Under the pieces are notes generated by a model that did no database searches, was not told where the DNA came from, and saw only the letters and a program-made list of their open reading frames with translations. A stretch of DNA of 64,000 nucleotides from Curvularia sp. ZM96 (lineage: Eukaryota; Ascomycota; Dothideomycetes; Pleosporales; Pleosporaceae): NCBI GenBank assembly GCA_022457065.1, contig JAJGBQ010000004.1, forward strand, positions 3,782,001 through 3,846,000. Direction: 5' to 3'. Positions 1 to 10,412 of this stretch are shown piece by piece. The stretch's first letter is position 1, and each line of letters begins with the position of its first letter. Both the position numbers and the translations under genes were made by a program.

Positions 1-186
1 GTGCGGTAAATGTGAACTAAGATGAGGCATATGAGACGACAGGCTGGCTCGCAGGAAGAACGGCAAACCTACCTTTTCTCGACGCGCTTCGATGGCTACA
101 GCATCGCTGAATTTGCCTAGACAAACGAGGAGGTCATGAATTTTGGAGGCTGCCTCTGGAGTGAGGGTAAAGTTGAGAACGACCAT
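1..186 (-). CDS. rad9: Rad9-like checkpoint clamp subunit, 5' end only
   Basis: This is the start of a gene that leaves the window on the left. The ATG is at 186-184. Exon 1 (186-73) encodes 38 residues beginning MVVLNFTLTPEA and ending EARREK. A GTAGGT donor at 72 and a TTAG acceptor give an intron at 17-72 (56 nt), and a few codons of exon 2 follow (1-16). The N-terminal NFTLTPEA...LVCLGKF...IEAR pattern is that of Rad9 of the 9-1-1 (Rad9-Rad1-Hus1) clamp, which loads at DNA damage and activates checkpoint kinases in the nucleus. Only about 43 residues are visible, so the call rests on a short but characteristic segment. It diverges from the F-box/LRR-like gene, with 172 bp between the two ATGs. 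Confidence 0.72.
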   Translation of the reverse strand, partial: MVVLNFTLTPEAASKIHDLLVCLGKFSDAVAIEARREKVGLPFFLRASLSSHMPHLSSHLPH

Positions 187-358
187 TTCACCCGACCATT
201 CGCATAGTGGCAAGATGCTGCGTTTGATACAACAGGGTCGGCAAGGAGGCCGAAAACGGAAAGCGCGCGTTTTGACGCGCTAGCGTATTGACATCATCGC
301 GCCTGTTACTTTGAGCACAAGGTCAACAGCCCAACTTCAGTGATAACCTCAAGACGTC

Positions 359-2267
359 ATGGCCCAAGCGGTGCTTCCGGACGATATCTTGCATCTTTTG
401 TGTGAGGAACTGGCAAACCAGGAGCAATTTGATACCCTCTTCAACTGCGCTTGCGCGAGTCGAGCGCTGGCAATCCCTGCGCTAACCCATCTGTACAAGT
501 ACTTGATACCAGTCCGGCTCAGCTGATTGTCACATTTGCTGATACACATGAAGATCCCACCATCTGGCGCCAGTCCGGGGTGGTGGCGAAGATCTGTACG
601 GTCTACCTGCAGCTACTAAGTTGCTCACTATCCAGAAATGGTCCATCCTATGGCGGTCCATCATTGCATCGAGCCTTGGCATTACTTTGTTTCCGTATTG
701 CCGTTATATCAGATCACTTGATTTCCGCGATCTGGGTTACCTCCTTGACGATGACCAGTTCCGAGCAAAGGTTTCAAAGTTAGCCGAGCCTTGCCGACCT
801 CTCCATGTCCACACTGACATCTATAGACAATTCTTTTCCGGTCCATTGAAGCAATTTGAGAAGACAGAGACAGGGACGAACATCAAGGGCAGAAAGTTTA
901 CGCGAATCAAGACGGCCGATGTCATCGATGCTATTGGTGAAGGTACCTCGTCGAGATACCCCTCTCCCTTGTTAGAGAGACTGACATTGTGCAGTGGTGA
1001 CACAACACACTCCCAACCTCGAGGTGATTAGTGGAGAACGTACGTACAACCAGATTAAATGAGTTAAAGAAACGTCTGACAAGCCAAAGTTCAGCCAGGT
1101 GCTCTTGTCCGATGGACACCACGTCTCCCACGGCTACAAAGCCTAGAATTATGGGATGGCAAGCCCCTAGAAGACGAGCTAGTCCACGCATCGATCTGTG
1201 AGCATTGCCCACTGTTCAATTCATTGATGATATACACTTGGCACTCCATCAACAATGACCACAAGTTTGCCAAGTTCCTTTCCTCTATGCGACCTAACAC
1301 GCTGCAAACTCTTCAAACCATCAGCAACGTCGAAGCAGGCGCCGAGACCTTTCTCGCATTGAACAACCATGGAAAATCACTTGAGGATCTTCGCCTATGT
1401 GTATCAAACGATTCAATACCACACCTGGCTCTCCTTCAAGGCTGCACCGCTTTGAAAACACTGCGTATTGAAGACATCCACGGCACCATTGACCTCGAAG
1501 CAACCGAAAACGATGTCTTCCGTGAAACTATAGCCTGGCTCCAAAAGTGCTCCAACCTCCAGCGACTTAGCTTCTCAAAAATGCAATCTGGAGCCGCCAT
1601 CATCACGCCCGTGTTGCTGCAAGAGCAGATTCAGCTCAGCAGTCTAGAAATCGATTCCTACACGCTCAAAGACCACAAATCTTTCCACCAGGCTCTTGTA
1701 CACCAGCAGTCTTCCCTGCGAGTGTTGTTTCTGAGCGGAGACACTGAAGGCATGTTCCGAGACGATCTTGACATCCTTGTTGAATCCCTGAAGCAACTCC
1801 GCGAATTGCGAGATCTGCATCTCATACTGCCCGAGGTGCTGCGGGATGATCATCTTAAGACCATTATCGCGGATCTTGTCTTGCTGGAAGACTTGTATGT
1901 CAGCGGGCTGGAGCTCAACGACGACGTGCTGCCGCATTTAGCCAGCCTGCCTAATCTCCGCACCGTTACCATTTCTGGCATCTCAAAGTTCACTATGGAT
2001 GGCTTGTTAGATTTTGTAGCCAGATTGGGTCCGGGGAATCAGGGTATCCGCTTGTCGGTCGATATGGCAGACCCGGATACGCTGCTTCTGGAGGAGGAAC
2101 TGACGATGATCAGAGAGAACCTAATGGAGAAGGCCGGTGGGACGCTGGAGTACATGGCCTTCAGAGGTATGTTGGTGTTGTGATTACGCGGTCGAGAATT
2201 GATCACTAGCTAATACTGTATTTGTGCAGATCCAAACGTACCCGAGTTTGAAACTGATTCTGACTAG
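359..2267 (+). CDS. F-box/leucine-rich-repeat-like protein, six exons
   Basis: The predicted protein has about 546 aa. Exons are 359-498, 554-778, 827-942, 995-1039, 1090-2166 and 2230-2267. All five introns are GT-AG, 48-63 nt, and the frame closes at every junction, ending in FETDSD and TAG. The N-terminus (LPDDILHLLCEELANQ...LFNCACASRALAIPALTHLY) resembles the degenerate F-box found in fungal proteins. The rest contains loosely repeated Leu-rich segments such as LQSLELWDGKPL, LEDLRLCVSNDS, LKTLRIEDI, LQRLSFSKM and LEDLYVSGLELNDD. Such proteins usually act as SCF ubiquitin-ligase substrate receptors, but the F-box is weak here and no substrate can be named. It is divergently arranged with the Rad9-like gene. 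The open frame from 1224 alone looks like a gene but is only part of exon 5. Confidence 0.75.
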
Positions 2268-2614
2268 GTTGGCGTTGGTTCGAGATACCAACTTCGCATA
2301 TTATGAAGCGTCATGGAACATGAACGGAAGACGAAATTCCTATTTCATAACCCATTTTTGTGGATTGAACTGGCTTGATGTTGGGATATGAAATCAGATT
2401 CTGGATAGCAATGTACTTATGACGAGATGCTCGATCTTTAGTCTGTCTCCAATCTTCAGAGCATTGGTCATGATTCTCTTGACCGAAACAGCCGTTCATT
2501 CCCTCATCCAGTGTAGTCAATATTGGATAATCCAAACCGACACCCTTGACAGTAGAAACTCTAGCTCCAAAGCGGACAAGCCCAGAAAATCTTCAAATCC
2601 CGTACCCTCCTCAA
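2268..2614. other. Intergenic, convergent genes
   Basis: This is the 3' flank shared by the F-box/LRR-like gene and the BTB-like gene. It is moderately AT-rich and I see no further gene or repeat in it. Confidence 0.6.
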
Positions 2615-4234
2615 TCAAGTCTCCATATTCTCGTCACTCTCCTCTTCTTCTTCCGCCAACCGCTCATCCAACGCCCTCATTCTCCTCTCATAAATATCCC
2701 TCTCCAACTCCGGCAACTGCTGCAAACTCTCTATAAACTCCTCACTCAGCGCCGGATCCCTTATATACACCCACCAATTACTCGCCATGAACATGGCCAG
2801 GTACTCCTTCAGACGAAAATGGGCCGGCAAATCCGTGCCGTCAAAGGAATGGTAGACTTGAGAGGCAAAGCGCATGACGTCGCTCATGTGCGGCTCGACA
2901 ATGAGGAATTCGAGCTTGTCGATTATGTGGTCGAGAAGATCGTGCATGTCGAGTTGATCGGCTACGGCCCACGCAGAGCGGCACTGTGCAAAGGCTTTGG
3001 TCTTCTCGGCTTCGTCGCGAGGGGCTCGGATGCCAAAGCCGTCGCTTTCGAGGTATTCTGCGGCGAAGTCGAAGTCCGCTGGGTCGACGTCAGGGAGAGC
3101 GGGGTGCAGGAGTTGCCATACGCCGTCGATGTGGTCGAAGTGGTTGAGACCCCAGCGTGGATCGCGGAAGTACGGGCGGTTCCATACGGCTTGCGGCTGG
3201 AGCATTCTGATTTCCTCGGCTGGTCCGACGCGGACTTGGACAAACTGTTTGCTCTCGGAGCTGGAGGGAAGCGTTAGTGGGAGGATTAGGGTTGGCGGAG
3301 TGGCTTTGAGGACTTACATTTCGCCATCGATAGTGTCGCTGGTTGGCCCCTGTAAATCCTTGTTCAAACGATTCCAGACATCGTCCAGGAAAGATGGTTT
3401 CTGGAGCAATGGCTTCATGATTGGCTTCTCCGTTTTGGGGTTGGAGGTGCCCACATCGCCTGTTAGGTCTATAACCGCGTTGTCCGAATACGACAACGTC
3501 TTCCCATACCGCATTGAATCGCATATCTTCTGGCTTTCACTAATTTTCGATACTTGCGAGAAACTCGTACTGGAGCATGCAGGCGCCAGAGGTGGTTCAA
3601 AAGGTTCTATGACTTTCTTCTGAGCTGGAGCAGTCCAACAACCATCTGCATTTACCGACTTGGGAGGTGATCGAAAGGGTGTGAGTAGTCCCATAGATCT
3701 CTTTGTAACTTCGCTTGTTGGATGAGAGGCATAATAGCTTTCCTGGCTTAAGCGAATAGCCTCCTGTAGTTCGAGGTCCGAGGAATTGTCTGTGTCTGAC
3801 CCAGACGCACTGCCTTCCATATCAGAGACACTAGCCAGATGCCTCGTCTGTTGTCGCCAGTAGTCTAGGCCGAGGGAAGCTTCAAGGAAATTATTGGCCA
3901 TCTCATATGCATCTCCAAGTCCCGGTGTTTTTTCTACTATGGCTTCATGTGTGAATGGCACGAATGGATCGTACTCGCTCAATTCCGCCGCGCGTGCCCA
4001 GCGACTGTCTAGGTCAGCGCGTTCATAGGCTTATGCCTTTTAAATAAGAGAAACTTACAAAGTTAGTTCCTCCCCCAGAATCAATACCAGTGTTACGTGG
4101 ACATTGCCGTATGGGCGGGTCTGTAGCATGGCCTCAGGTGCCATGTCGTCTGTGCATATTACTGCAGGCCATGATAGCGCAAGGGAGTTTGATCTCTGGT
4201 ATTGGGCCAGGCTGCCAGGTTCGAACCGTTTCAT
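2615..4234 (-). CDS. BTB-like protein with UIM-like and SUMO-interaction-like motifs
   Basis: The predicted protein has about 502 aa in three exons: 4234-4059, 4004-3318 and 3260-2615. The introns are 54 and 57 nt, both starting GTAAGT. The C-terminal third (from about residue 290) reads KQFVQVRVGP...DPRWGLNHFDHIDGVWQLLHPALPDVDPADFDFAAEYLESDGFG..., followed by a helical region, as in fungal BTB/POZ proteins. The usual FAIHKALL segment after the first strand is not evident. The middle is low in order and carries ELQEAIRLSQES (about 137-148), which fits the ubiquitin-interacting-motif pattern, and VIDLT (about 236-240), a classic SUMO-interacting core. The C-terminus is acidic and Glu-rich. The role is unknown; ubiquitin/SUMO-linked adaptor activity is inference. 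Confidence 0.7.
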
Positions 4235-5050
4235 GTCGCTTCAATTGCTGAGTATGTTGTAGATAGTGTATTAGTATACTGAAGCTGTTGATGAAGTAAT
4301 GGGCAGGTTCAGTGGTAAGGATGAGAAAAGGTCAAGTCTAAGCTTAGCAGGGCGGTATAAGAGCGGGAGGCGAGTTGCGTTGCTTTTGGTATAAGGCAAT
4401 GTTCAGGAAAAGAGGAATGTCAGATCTTCCAACAATCCATGTAGGAAGGATTAATATGATTGTTCGTGATAATGTTGTGCGACATCAGTAGGTATAGCAA
4501 GCCGAACATGATAGGAATCAATAGTATGAGACAAAAAAGCTGGCTATGAAATAAGAAAGTATCGTAGAAGCAGACGTCATGCGGACTTTGCACTTGGGTG
4601 AAGGTAGCCCAAAGTAACCAGCCCAGGTAATAGACAGCATTCTTCAAAAGCCCGTATTCCTACCATTCTTTGAACCTCAAATCCTCCTCCACCAATCCAT
4701 CGTTTTCCCACTTGAGACGAAAAAAGACGCCATTTAAAATTTCCAAAAATATAGACAAGTGAGATGGGTAAATCGCACTAGCAAGGTGCGGAGTTGGGGT
4801 AGCCCACAGCTCGGGAGTTGACTAAGCTGGCCGCAAAGAACCAATCCAAGGAGCCATCTGGCATCAACCTCGCGACCATAATCTCACGACGCGCATACCC
4901 GCTGCTGCGCCGTCCGCTACCTCCACGACACACGCATACGAAAAAAAAGCAGCAATTACATCCTCGTAGCAGGAATTCCCAACGGCCTGTTTAAATAACC
5001 CATCTACCACCCGAAATACACATACATACATACATCCCAAAGCCGCAAGC
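4235..5050. other. Intergenic, divergent promoters
   Basis: This region lies between the BTB-like gene (-) and Sec11 (+). A 75-codon open frame on the minus strand (4420-4647) has hydrophobic stretches but lacks a plausible gene context, so I left it out. No repeat was seen. Confidence 0.5.
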
Positions 5051-5677
5051 ATGTTCGGCGTCGCAGGCATGCAACCGCGACAACTCGCCGCGCAGGTCCT
5101 CAACTTTGCGCTCGTCCTCTCGACTGCATTCATGATGTGGAAAGGCCTGTCTGTTGTCTCCAACTCGCCGTCTCCCATAGTCGTCGTACTCTCCGGTTCC
5201 ATGGAACCCGCTTTCCAACGAGGCGACCTGCTCTTTCTCTGGAACAGAGGCATGGACACGCAAATAGGAGAGATTGTCGTGTACAATGTTAAGGGCAAGG
5301 ATATTCCGATTGTGCATCGGGTGGTGAGGAGATATGGTGGGGGGTGAGTCTTGCATTTCTTTGTATCTTTTGGACTCGGCAGCAGCAGCAGCATTGATGC
5401 TGGGTATTATTCTCATGAGAGACTTCTGTACTGACGGTAATGCTATAGCAAAACACCGCTCCGCCTCCTCACAAAAGGTGACAACAACCTTGCAGACGAC
5501 ACGGAACTGTACGCTCGCGACCAGTCGTTTCTCAACCGCAAAGAAGATGTTATTGGAAGTGTGGTTGGCTTCATACCGTTTGTTGGATACGTTACTATTC
5601 TGCTGAGCGAGCACCCATGGTTGAAGCAGGTCATGCTGGGGATAATGGGGTTGATGGTGGTGTTGCAGAGGGAATAG
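5051..5677 (+). CDS. sec11: Signal peptidase complex catalytic subunit Sec11
   Basis: The protein has 173 aa in two exons (5051-5343 and 5449-5677) with a 105-nt intron (GTGAGT...ATAG). It is the ER-membrane serine endopeptidase that removes signal peptides. The family's catalytic residues are visible: Ser50 in SGSMEP, His89 in IVHRVV, and the Asp pair in KGDNNLADD (about 109-115). A membrane segment lies at about residues 13-35 (LAAQVLNFALVLSTAFMMW), and a hydrophobic C-terminal tail (VGYVTILL...LGIMGLMVVL) follows. Length and motif order match yeast Sec11. The start is at the first Met, just after CT- and CA-rich leader sequence. Confidence 0.96.
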
Positions 5678-6858
5678 CGGGTTAGAGAGTTGGCGAGACA
5701 GAAAAAGTGTGGACGTGGTAGACATGTTGAAATTGATCACATGATTCTGGGCTGTATCAGGCCCAGACCTGCCGCTCCGCTTCCCAAGTATGCTTGTTGT
5801 ATTGTGCTTGAGAGATAACGAATTCAGAATTCGAATGATATGCTGAGAGATGTACAAGAAGTCAAAAGACATACTTATCACTGCTACGCCAATCTACCGA
5901 AAAAAGTAGCAAGTCTTGAACCAATTTCGCCTAGAAAACACACGTAGCTTCCCCTTCCCACCTTCCTTGTGACATCATACCCAGTAACAACAACCACCTT
6001 CCCAAACGACCCCAACCCAGCCAAAAAAAATATTCACCAAAAAAGAAAGCACTGCGCCGTACGGGGTTCAACTACATGTCGGTTAGCACTCGTCTTCGAA
6101 CTCTGTAGTCTATCTTGATTTCACTTACACCCGTGATCCCCGCCTTTTCTTCGCAATGGTTTGCTGGGAAGGCGATAGCATAGCCACTAGCCCAACGACG
6201 CTACAAGATGCTTTGTGTGGTTTTGTTGGAGTAGAGGAGAAGCAGAGGGGTCATATAGATGGGTGGGATACGGCGAGTCGTTTGGAGAGAGAAAGAGTGG
6301 TTTGGTAGGGATGGGGAGGGATAGTGGCACCTGGTTCAGCGGTGTGGAGGCGGGTCAACGAGGGAAGGAGCTTGTGACTACGAGAGAAAGGGTCTGTCAT
6401 GTCGTCGAGACCCTGCTTCTTCACCTACAGCATCAAGTATTTTAAGGAGGTGTAACTGGGATGTCAGTTACCGTAGTGCTACGCCGAGCACCCTACTTCA
6501 CACGCAGAATAAAAGCAGACGACGAGCTAAGCAGCAAAATATTCTCCATACCGCAGTTTTGACTAGTGTACACATAGACTTTGGTCATGAGCTTCGTGAT
6601 GTTTCTCCTTTTCACAGCGTCAAAAGTAAGATGAGACGCCCCAAACATCATGACCGATAGTCACCAGCGCTGAAATGAGACTAACTGTGACTTGTCCTCC
6701 GAAGACATTCCTCCGAGGAAGCTACGAACCCATTAAAACTAGGAAGATCACATAAGAAATTGAGAGAGAGCGGGAGAGTGAGGCCCGGGCCTCCCACGAC
6801 ATGACATCAACATGGTTGCCGTTGGAGGGTAATAGAAGACACTGGTACGTGGCAATCT
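5678..6858. other. Intergenic between convergent Sec11 and HMG-box genes
   Basis: I see no confident protein gene. It contains one intron-like segment on the minus strand (6072-6128), listed separately. The rest is mixed sequence with A-rich tracts near 6020-6045. Confidence 0.5.
6034..6181 (-). other. Intron-like segment, possible small transcript
   Basis: On the minus strand a segment at 6128-6072 has a GTAAGT donor, a GCTAACC branch point and an ATGTAG acceptor. It is 57 nt long, the same profile as verified introns in this window. Upstream is a short frame starting at 6181 (MLSPSQQTIAKKRRGSRV, then stop), and splicing does not lengthen it. It could be an untranslated or non-coding transcript, or a 3' UTR intron. 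I cannot assign a function. Confidence 0.25.
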
Positions 6859-7345
6859 TTACTCGGACTCTTCCTCTTCCTCGTCGGCAGCCTAGGTTTG
6901 TTAGCAGAGTGCCAGGGGTTGGGATAGATTCTCCTGCAGGGAATGGGAACATACCTGGTAAGCGGCCTTCTCTTGCTCGTAGCGCTTCTTGTCCTGAGCA
7001 GCCTTGGCCTCATATGGCTGGCGCTGCTTCTCGTTGAGCGCCTTCCACTTCTCACCAAGAAGCTTGCCGACCTCGCCTGGAGAAGGTTAGAAACTGACTG
7101 AAAGGGGGCTGAAAGCGATCAACTTACCGAACTTGATGCCGGGGTTGTCCTCGCGGACCTTCTCGCGCTGCTCGTTGGCGAAGAACATGTATGCAGAGAG
7201 ACCACGCTTGGGCGCGTTGGGGTCTGCATTGGTTAGCGAATCAATCAGTAGGCAAATGCACGTGAGCAGACTCACCCTTCTTCTTCTTGCCGCCGTCGGC
7301 CTTGGACTTGGGGGCAGCCTTGCGGGTGGTCTTTTCCTTAGGCAT
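6859..7345 (-). CDS. nhp6: Nhp6-type HMG-box non-histone chromosomal protein
   Basis: The protein has 106 aa in four exons: 7345-7276, 7223-7128, 7076-6955 and 6891-6859. All introns are GT-AG, 51-63 nt. It begins with a basic tail (MPKEKTTRKAAPKSKADGGK), then has a single HMG box starting DPNAPKRGLSAYMFFANEQRE and ending KKRYEQEKAAY, and finishes with an acidic tail (DEEEEESE). This is the layout of Nhp6A/B, which bends DNA and works with the FACT chaperone in the nucleus. In the 5' flank, minus-strand TTTG/GTGAGT donors near 7638 and 7901 and a CAACAG acceptor just upstream of the ATG suggest alternative introns in the 5' UTR. That last point is inference. Confidence 0.94.
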
Positions 7346-9315
7346 GGTGTTGGTTGATGTGCTGTTGTTGAGTATTAGAGCTATGCTGGTTGAGTAGGGA
7401 GAGGGGTTTTGGAGAGAAAGTAAAGGAGAAGGGAGCGGGAGTGCTGAGCAGGCTGGTAATATAGCTAAGAGCCGGCGCTAGCAGGGTTACAGGCAGAGTG
7501 GGTTTGGGTTGTGGTGAATGGGTAGTGGTGCTGGGTGCAGTGGTTCTTTGGGCTGCGCGTGGAGTGACGCGGTCGCAAAACACCACAACACGACGCGGTG
7601 ATGCGCGATTTTACGAAGAGAGAAGGAGCGAGTACTCACCAAAGCAACAGGAATCGGCAAAATCGAGGGGGTTGAAAGAGGTCTGTTTTGCGGTCAGTAG
7701 GGGATGGGCGGCGGATGGGCGTGGTGGTGACGGCGACGAAGAAAGAATCGAAAGCGACGACGGTCGCAAGAATTGAGAAAGAAGGCTGGGAGAGGAGTAG
7801 TTGGGGGAAATGGGGCGGGAAAACGCGTGCAAAAAGGGTGTGGTTGCGAAAAGCGGTGCTGGTGATGAAGCGACTTCGTCATTTGCAGGCGGGGACGACT
7901 CACCAAAGGTTTCGCAGGCGCGAGATTGTATGGGCAGTCTACACTGAGAGGTTTTGGTGAGCACGCAGCGAAAACAGCGAGGACTGCAAAGGACCCTCAC
8001 AGCGCGGCCTGGCAGCGCGCCCGCCTTAGGTAAGCACGCTTGTTTTGCGGCCGTGGCAGCACACGCACCCGGGCCACCACCCCTCCTTTCTCCAGCGGAA
8101 GCTGCGCTGCGCTGCGCTGCGCTGCCTCACCGCACCGCACCACCACGCCCGGGCGGCAGGGTTGCACTGCCGCCGCGGGCCAGCGACGCAAAAGAAATAA
8201 AAGACCATCCTCTTCATCGCATCCGTCGACGGCCTCGGCGACAGCGCAGCGCAGTGCAGGACAGACAGCGACAGTGACCGCGCCCTCACACAGCACCAGG
8301 CCAGACCAGACCAGACAGGACAAGCAGCACCAACACGGACGCCGACGCGCATCATGCTTGGGCGCCCCTTTGCTCGCCCTCTCCTGGCCGGTTTCAAGTT
8401 TGGTTAGATTGCACGCAGAAGAACATGGTCTGCCATTCGTTGGACGCATGGGAACCGGCCCTGGTTGACGTTATCTTTCCATAGCGCGGCGGGCTGATGT
8501 TCCTCCCCGACCACCAGAGCTCCCGCCATCCAGTCGCGTACCTTGCCCGCCTACGGACGAGAGCCTGAGAGCCGGGCTCCATGCTCCATGCTTCGCCTCT
8601 CTCCAAACGCTCGCTACACAGGCTACACTGCATCCTCACTGGCCACCCTGCCTCATGTGCCCGACCCCGCAGTCAGTCTTGTCTGCGCCTTGCTGAGGTT
8701 TGACGCCTAGCCTCGCCATGGTGACGGGCCCAGCCAACCTACGGAGTATGCGCCCGCCCTCGGCCACACCCACTCCCACACGCGCACACACACGCACCGC
8801 ACTTGGACGGTGAACGCGCCCAAATCGCCCTGAGCCACGTCTGCCAAGCGCCGCCTTCGTTCTCCAAGGGAGCGTTGTCCGCGCCCTCGCCAATGCGACG
8901 TACCCGTTTGTCGTCGTGGTGGTGCGGAGGGCAGCCATGCACGCACGCCACACCTAGGCCGGCCCGTCAGAAGTTCGGCATAGCGCGCCCCAACGCGCCC
9001 CGTCCGCACTCGGCCATGGATTGCAGCGACCGCCCGCGACATTCAACCACAGGGCTATTGCTGCAGCAACAGGCATGACGTCCTCGGTCAACAAACACTA
9101 GCACCACCCACCCACCTCCCATCGCAACACGATACCATGGCTACGCAGTGACGTGTTCGCAGCATCCACAGTTCTTTTGTCATTGTAGTAGAGTTTTTGA
9201 AACGCGCAGATCGTGAGCTCAGCTCCAACTCAGGTAGCCACTACGTCCCCTCCACCCTCTAATCGCCACAGCTGCCGAATGCATCATCATCATCATCTGC
9301 CCATCCAAGCCAAAA
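7346..9315. other. Long GC-rich upstream region
   Basis: This is the 5' flank of the Nhp6-like gene and the 3' flank of CENP-H, about 2 kb. It is GC-rich around 7990-9060, with open frames in several phases that carry no recognisable domain. It includes a (GCTGC)5 tract at 8101-8125 and CCAGA-type short repeats near 8300. I see no supported gene. Confidence 0.5.
8101..8125. repeat. (GCTGC)5 microsatellite
   Basis: Five perfect tandem copies of a 5-bp unit lie in the GC-rich flank upstream of the Nhp6-like gene. Confidence 0.9.
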
Positions 9316-10305
9316 TCAGCCATCCTCTTCGTCCTCCATGACAAGCTCCGTCAAGCCCTCGTCTGCAGCCCAGTTGATCCCGCTACCGACAATCATGCCT
9401 GACAACACACCCCTTAGTGTCTTCACCCTTCGTCTTGACTCTTTGAGCTGTCGCTCTACAGCCTCAACCTGATTGCGCAGCTGCGGATCTTCAATGTCCT
9501 GGGCTGACTGCGCTTTCATTTCTTCAGCCAAAGCAAGCATCGTCCGCGCAAGCTCCCGATTTTTCCGGTTTGCGACAATGCTGCTTTGCTCTGCTTCACT
9601 GAGAGCACGTGTGATAGAAGCAAGTTTGGCGGTTTGAGCGCCGTGCATCATCGCAACCGTGTCGTTCTCCGTCACGAGTGGGAGAAGGCGCCTGTAGAAC
9701 ATTAGACAAACAAGCTAAGCACGCCTGTGTAAGACCAACTTTTCAGCAAATCCACTCTGCTCGCCCCCATGAACCGCCTTGAGCACGGGATCCATGACCA
9801 GCACGTTGTGCGTGATGCGGTTCCTGATCTCGTACTCTGCCTTCGCTTCCATAGCCTCGCGCTGCGCTATGGTCAGGCGCTCCTCCACCAAGTCATCTGG
9901 GAGCGCTGAAAAGTCATGCGTTTGTGCTACACATTCCGTTATTCCCCGCCCTGCTTAACCCGATTCGACGTGCAAAAACATGCCTGATTGCTGCGCTTGC
10001 AGGAGGCTCTGCTGCAGCTCCAGTTCCTTGAGCTGGTCGTAGAGCTGCAGGGCTAGCCGTTCGGTATCGGAGAACGCGAACGCGTCGCTGTAAGTCGTTT
10101 GCAGCAGATCGGCGTCGTCGTGTGCCTCATGCACTTTGGCAGCCACGTCGGTCATGTCGACATCGTCCCGTGTCGCCATACTGGCCGCGGTCGATTTCCG
10201 AGTTGCTTTCAAGTTTGCGGTTGAGACCTTGTTCATCTGACCGGCCATGTCCTTCACTATGATGCGGCATCGTGGGGCCCATGCGCCGATCCCTGCGTGA
10301 ACCAT
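9316..10305 (-). CDS. Inner kinetochore protein CENP-H (Fta3/Mcm16 family)
   Basis: Three exons are 10305-9984, 9926-9740 and 9691-9316, giving 294 aa from the first Met. A start at 10248 or 10179 (MATRDDVDM) would give 275 or 252 aa and may be the true one, because the extra N-terminus looks unconserved. The diagnostic pattern is FAFSDTERLALQLYDQLKELELQ, then VLVMDPVLKAVHGGE and RLLPLVTENDTVAMM, followed by a long coiled coil. CENP-H is a CCAN subunit that bridges centromeric chromatin to the outer kinetochore. Intron 1 (9927-9983, 57 nt) uses a GC donor (CAG/GCATGT) and a TGTGTAG acceptor, and the frame closes only with this choice. Intron 2 is 9692-9739. It is divergent from Atg11. Confidence 0.82.
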
Positions 10306-10412
10306 GCTTGGCGGTATTTGGTTCCCATGTGCTCACGCCTCACACTCGACTCCCCGAATTGCCTCTGGTGCTGCCCTGACAAGAACTCCAACACGCAAAA
10401 GGGCAAGCCTGG

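Noticed and set aside
4215..4235. GGTTCGAACC resembling a tRNA B box
   Set aside because: It lies in coding sequence of the BTB-like gene; no A box at the right distance and no acceptor stem.
4420..4647. 75-codon hydrophobic frame between the BTB-like gene and Sec11
   Set aside because: AT-rich region, no conserved features and no splice context; probably chance.
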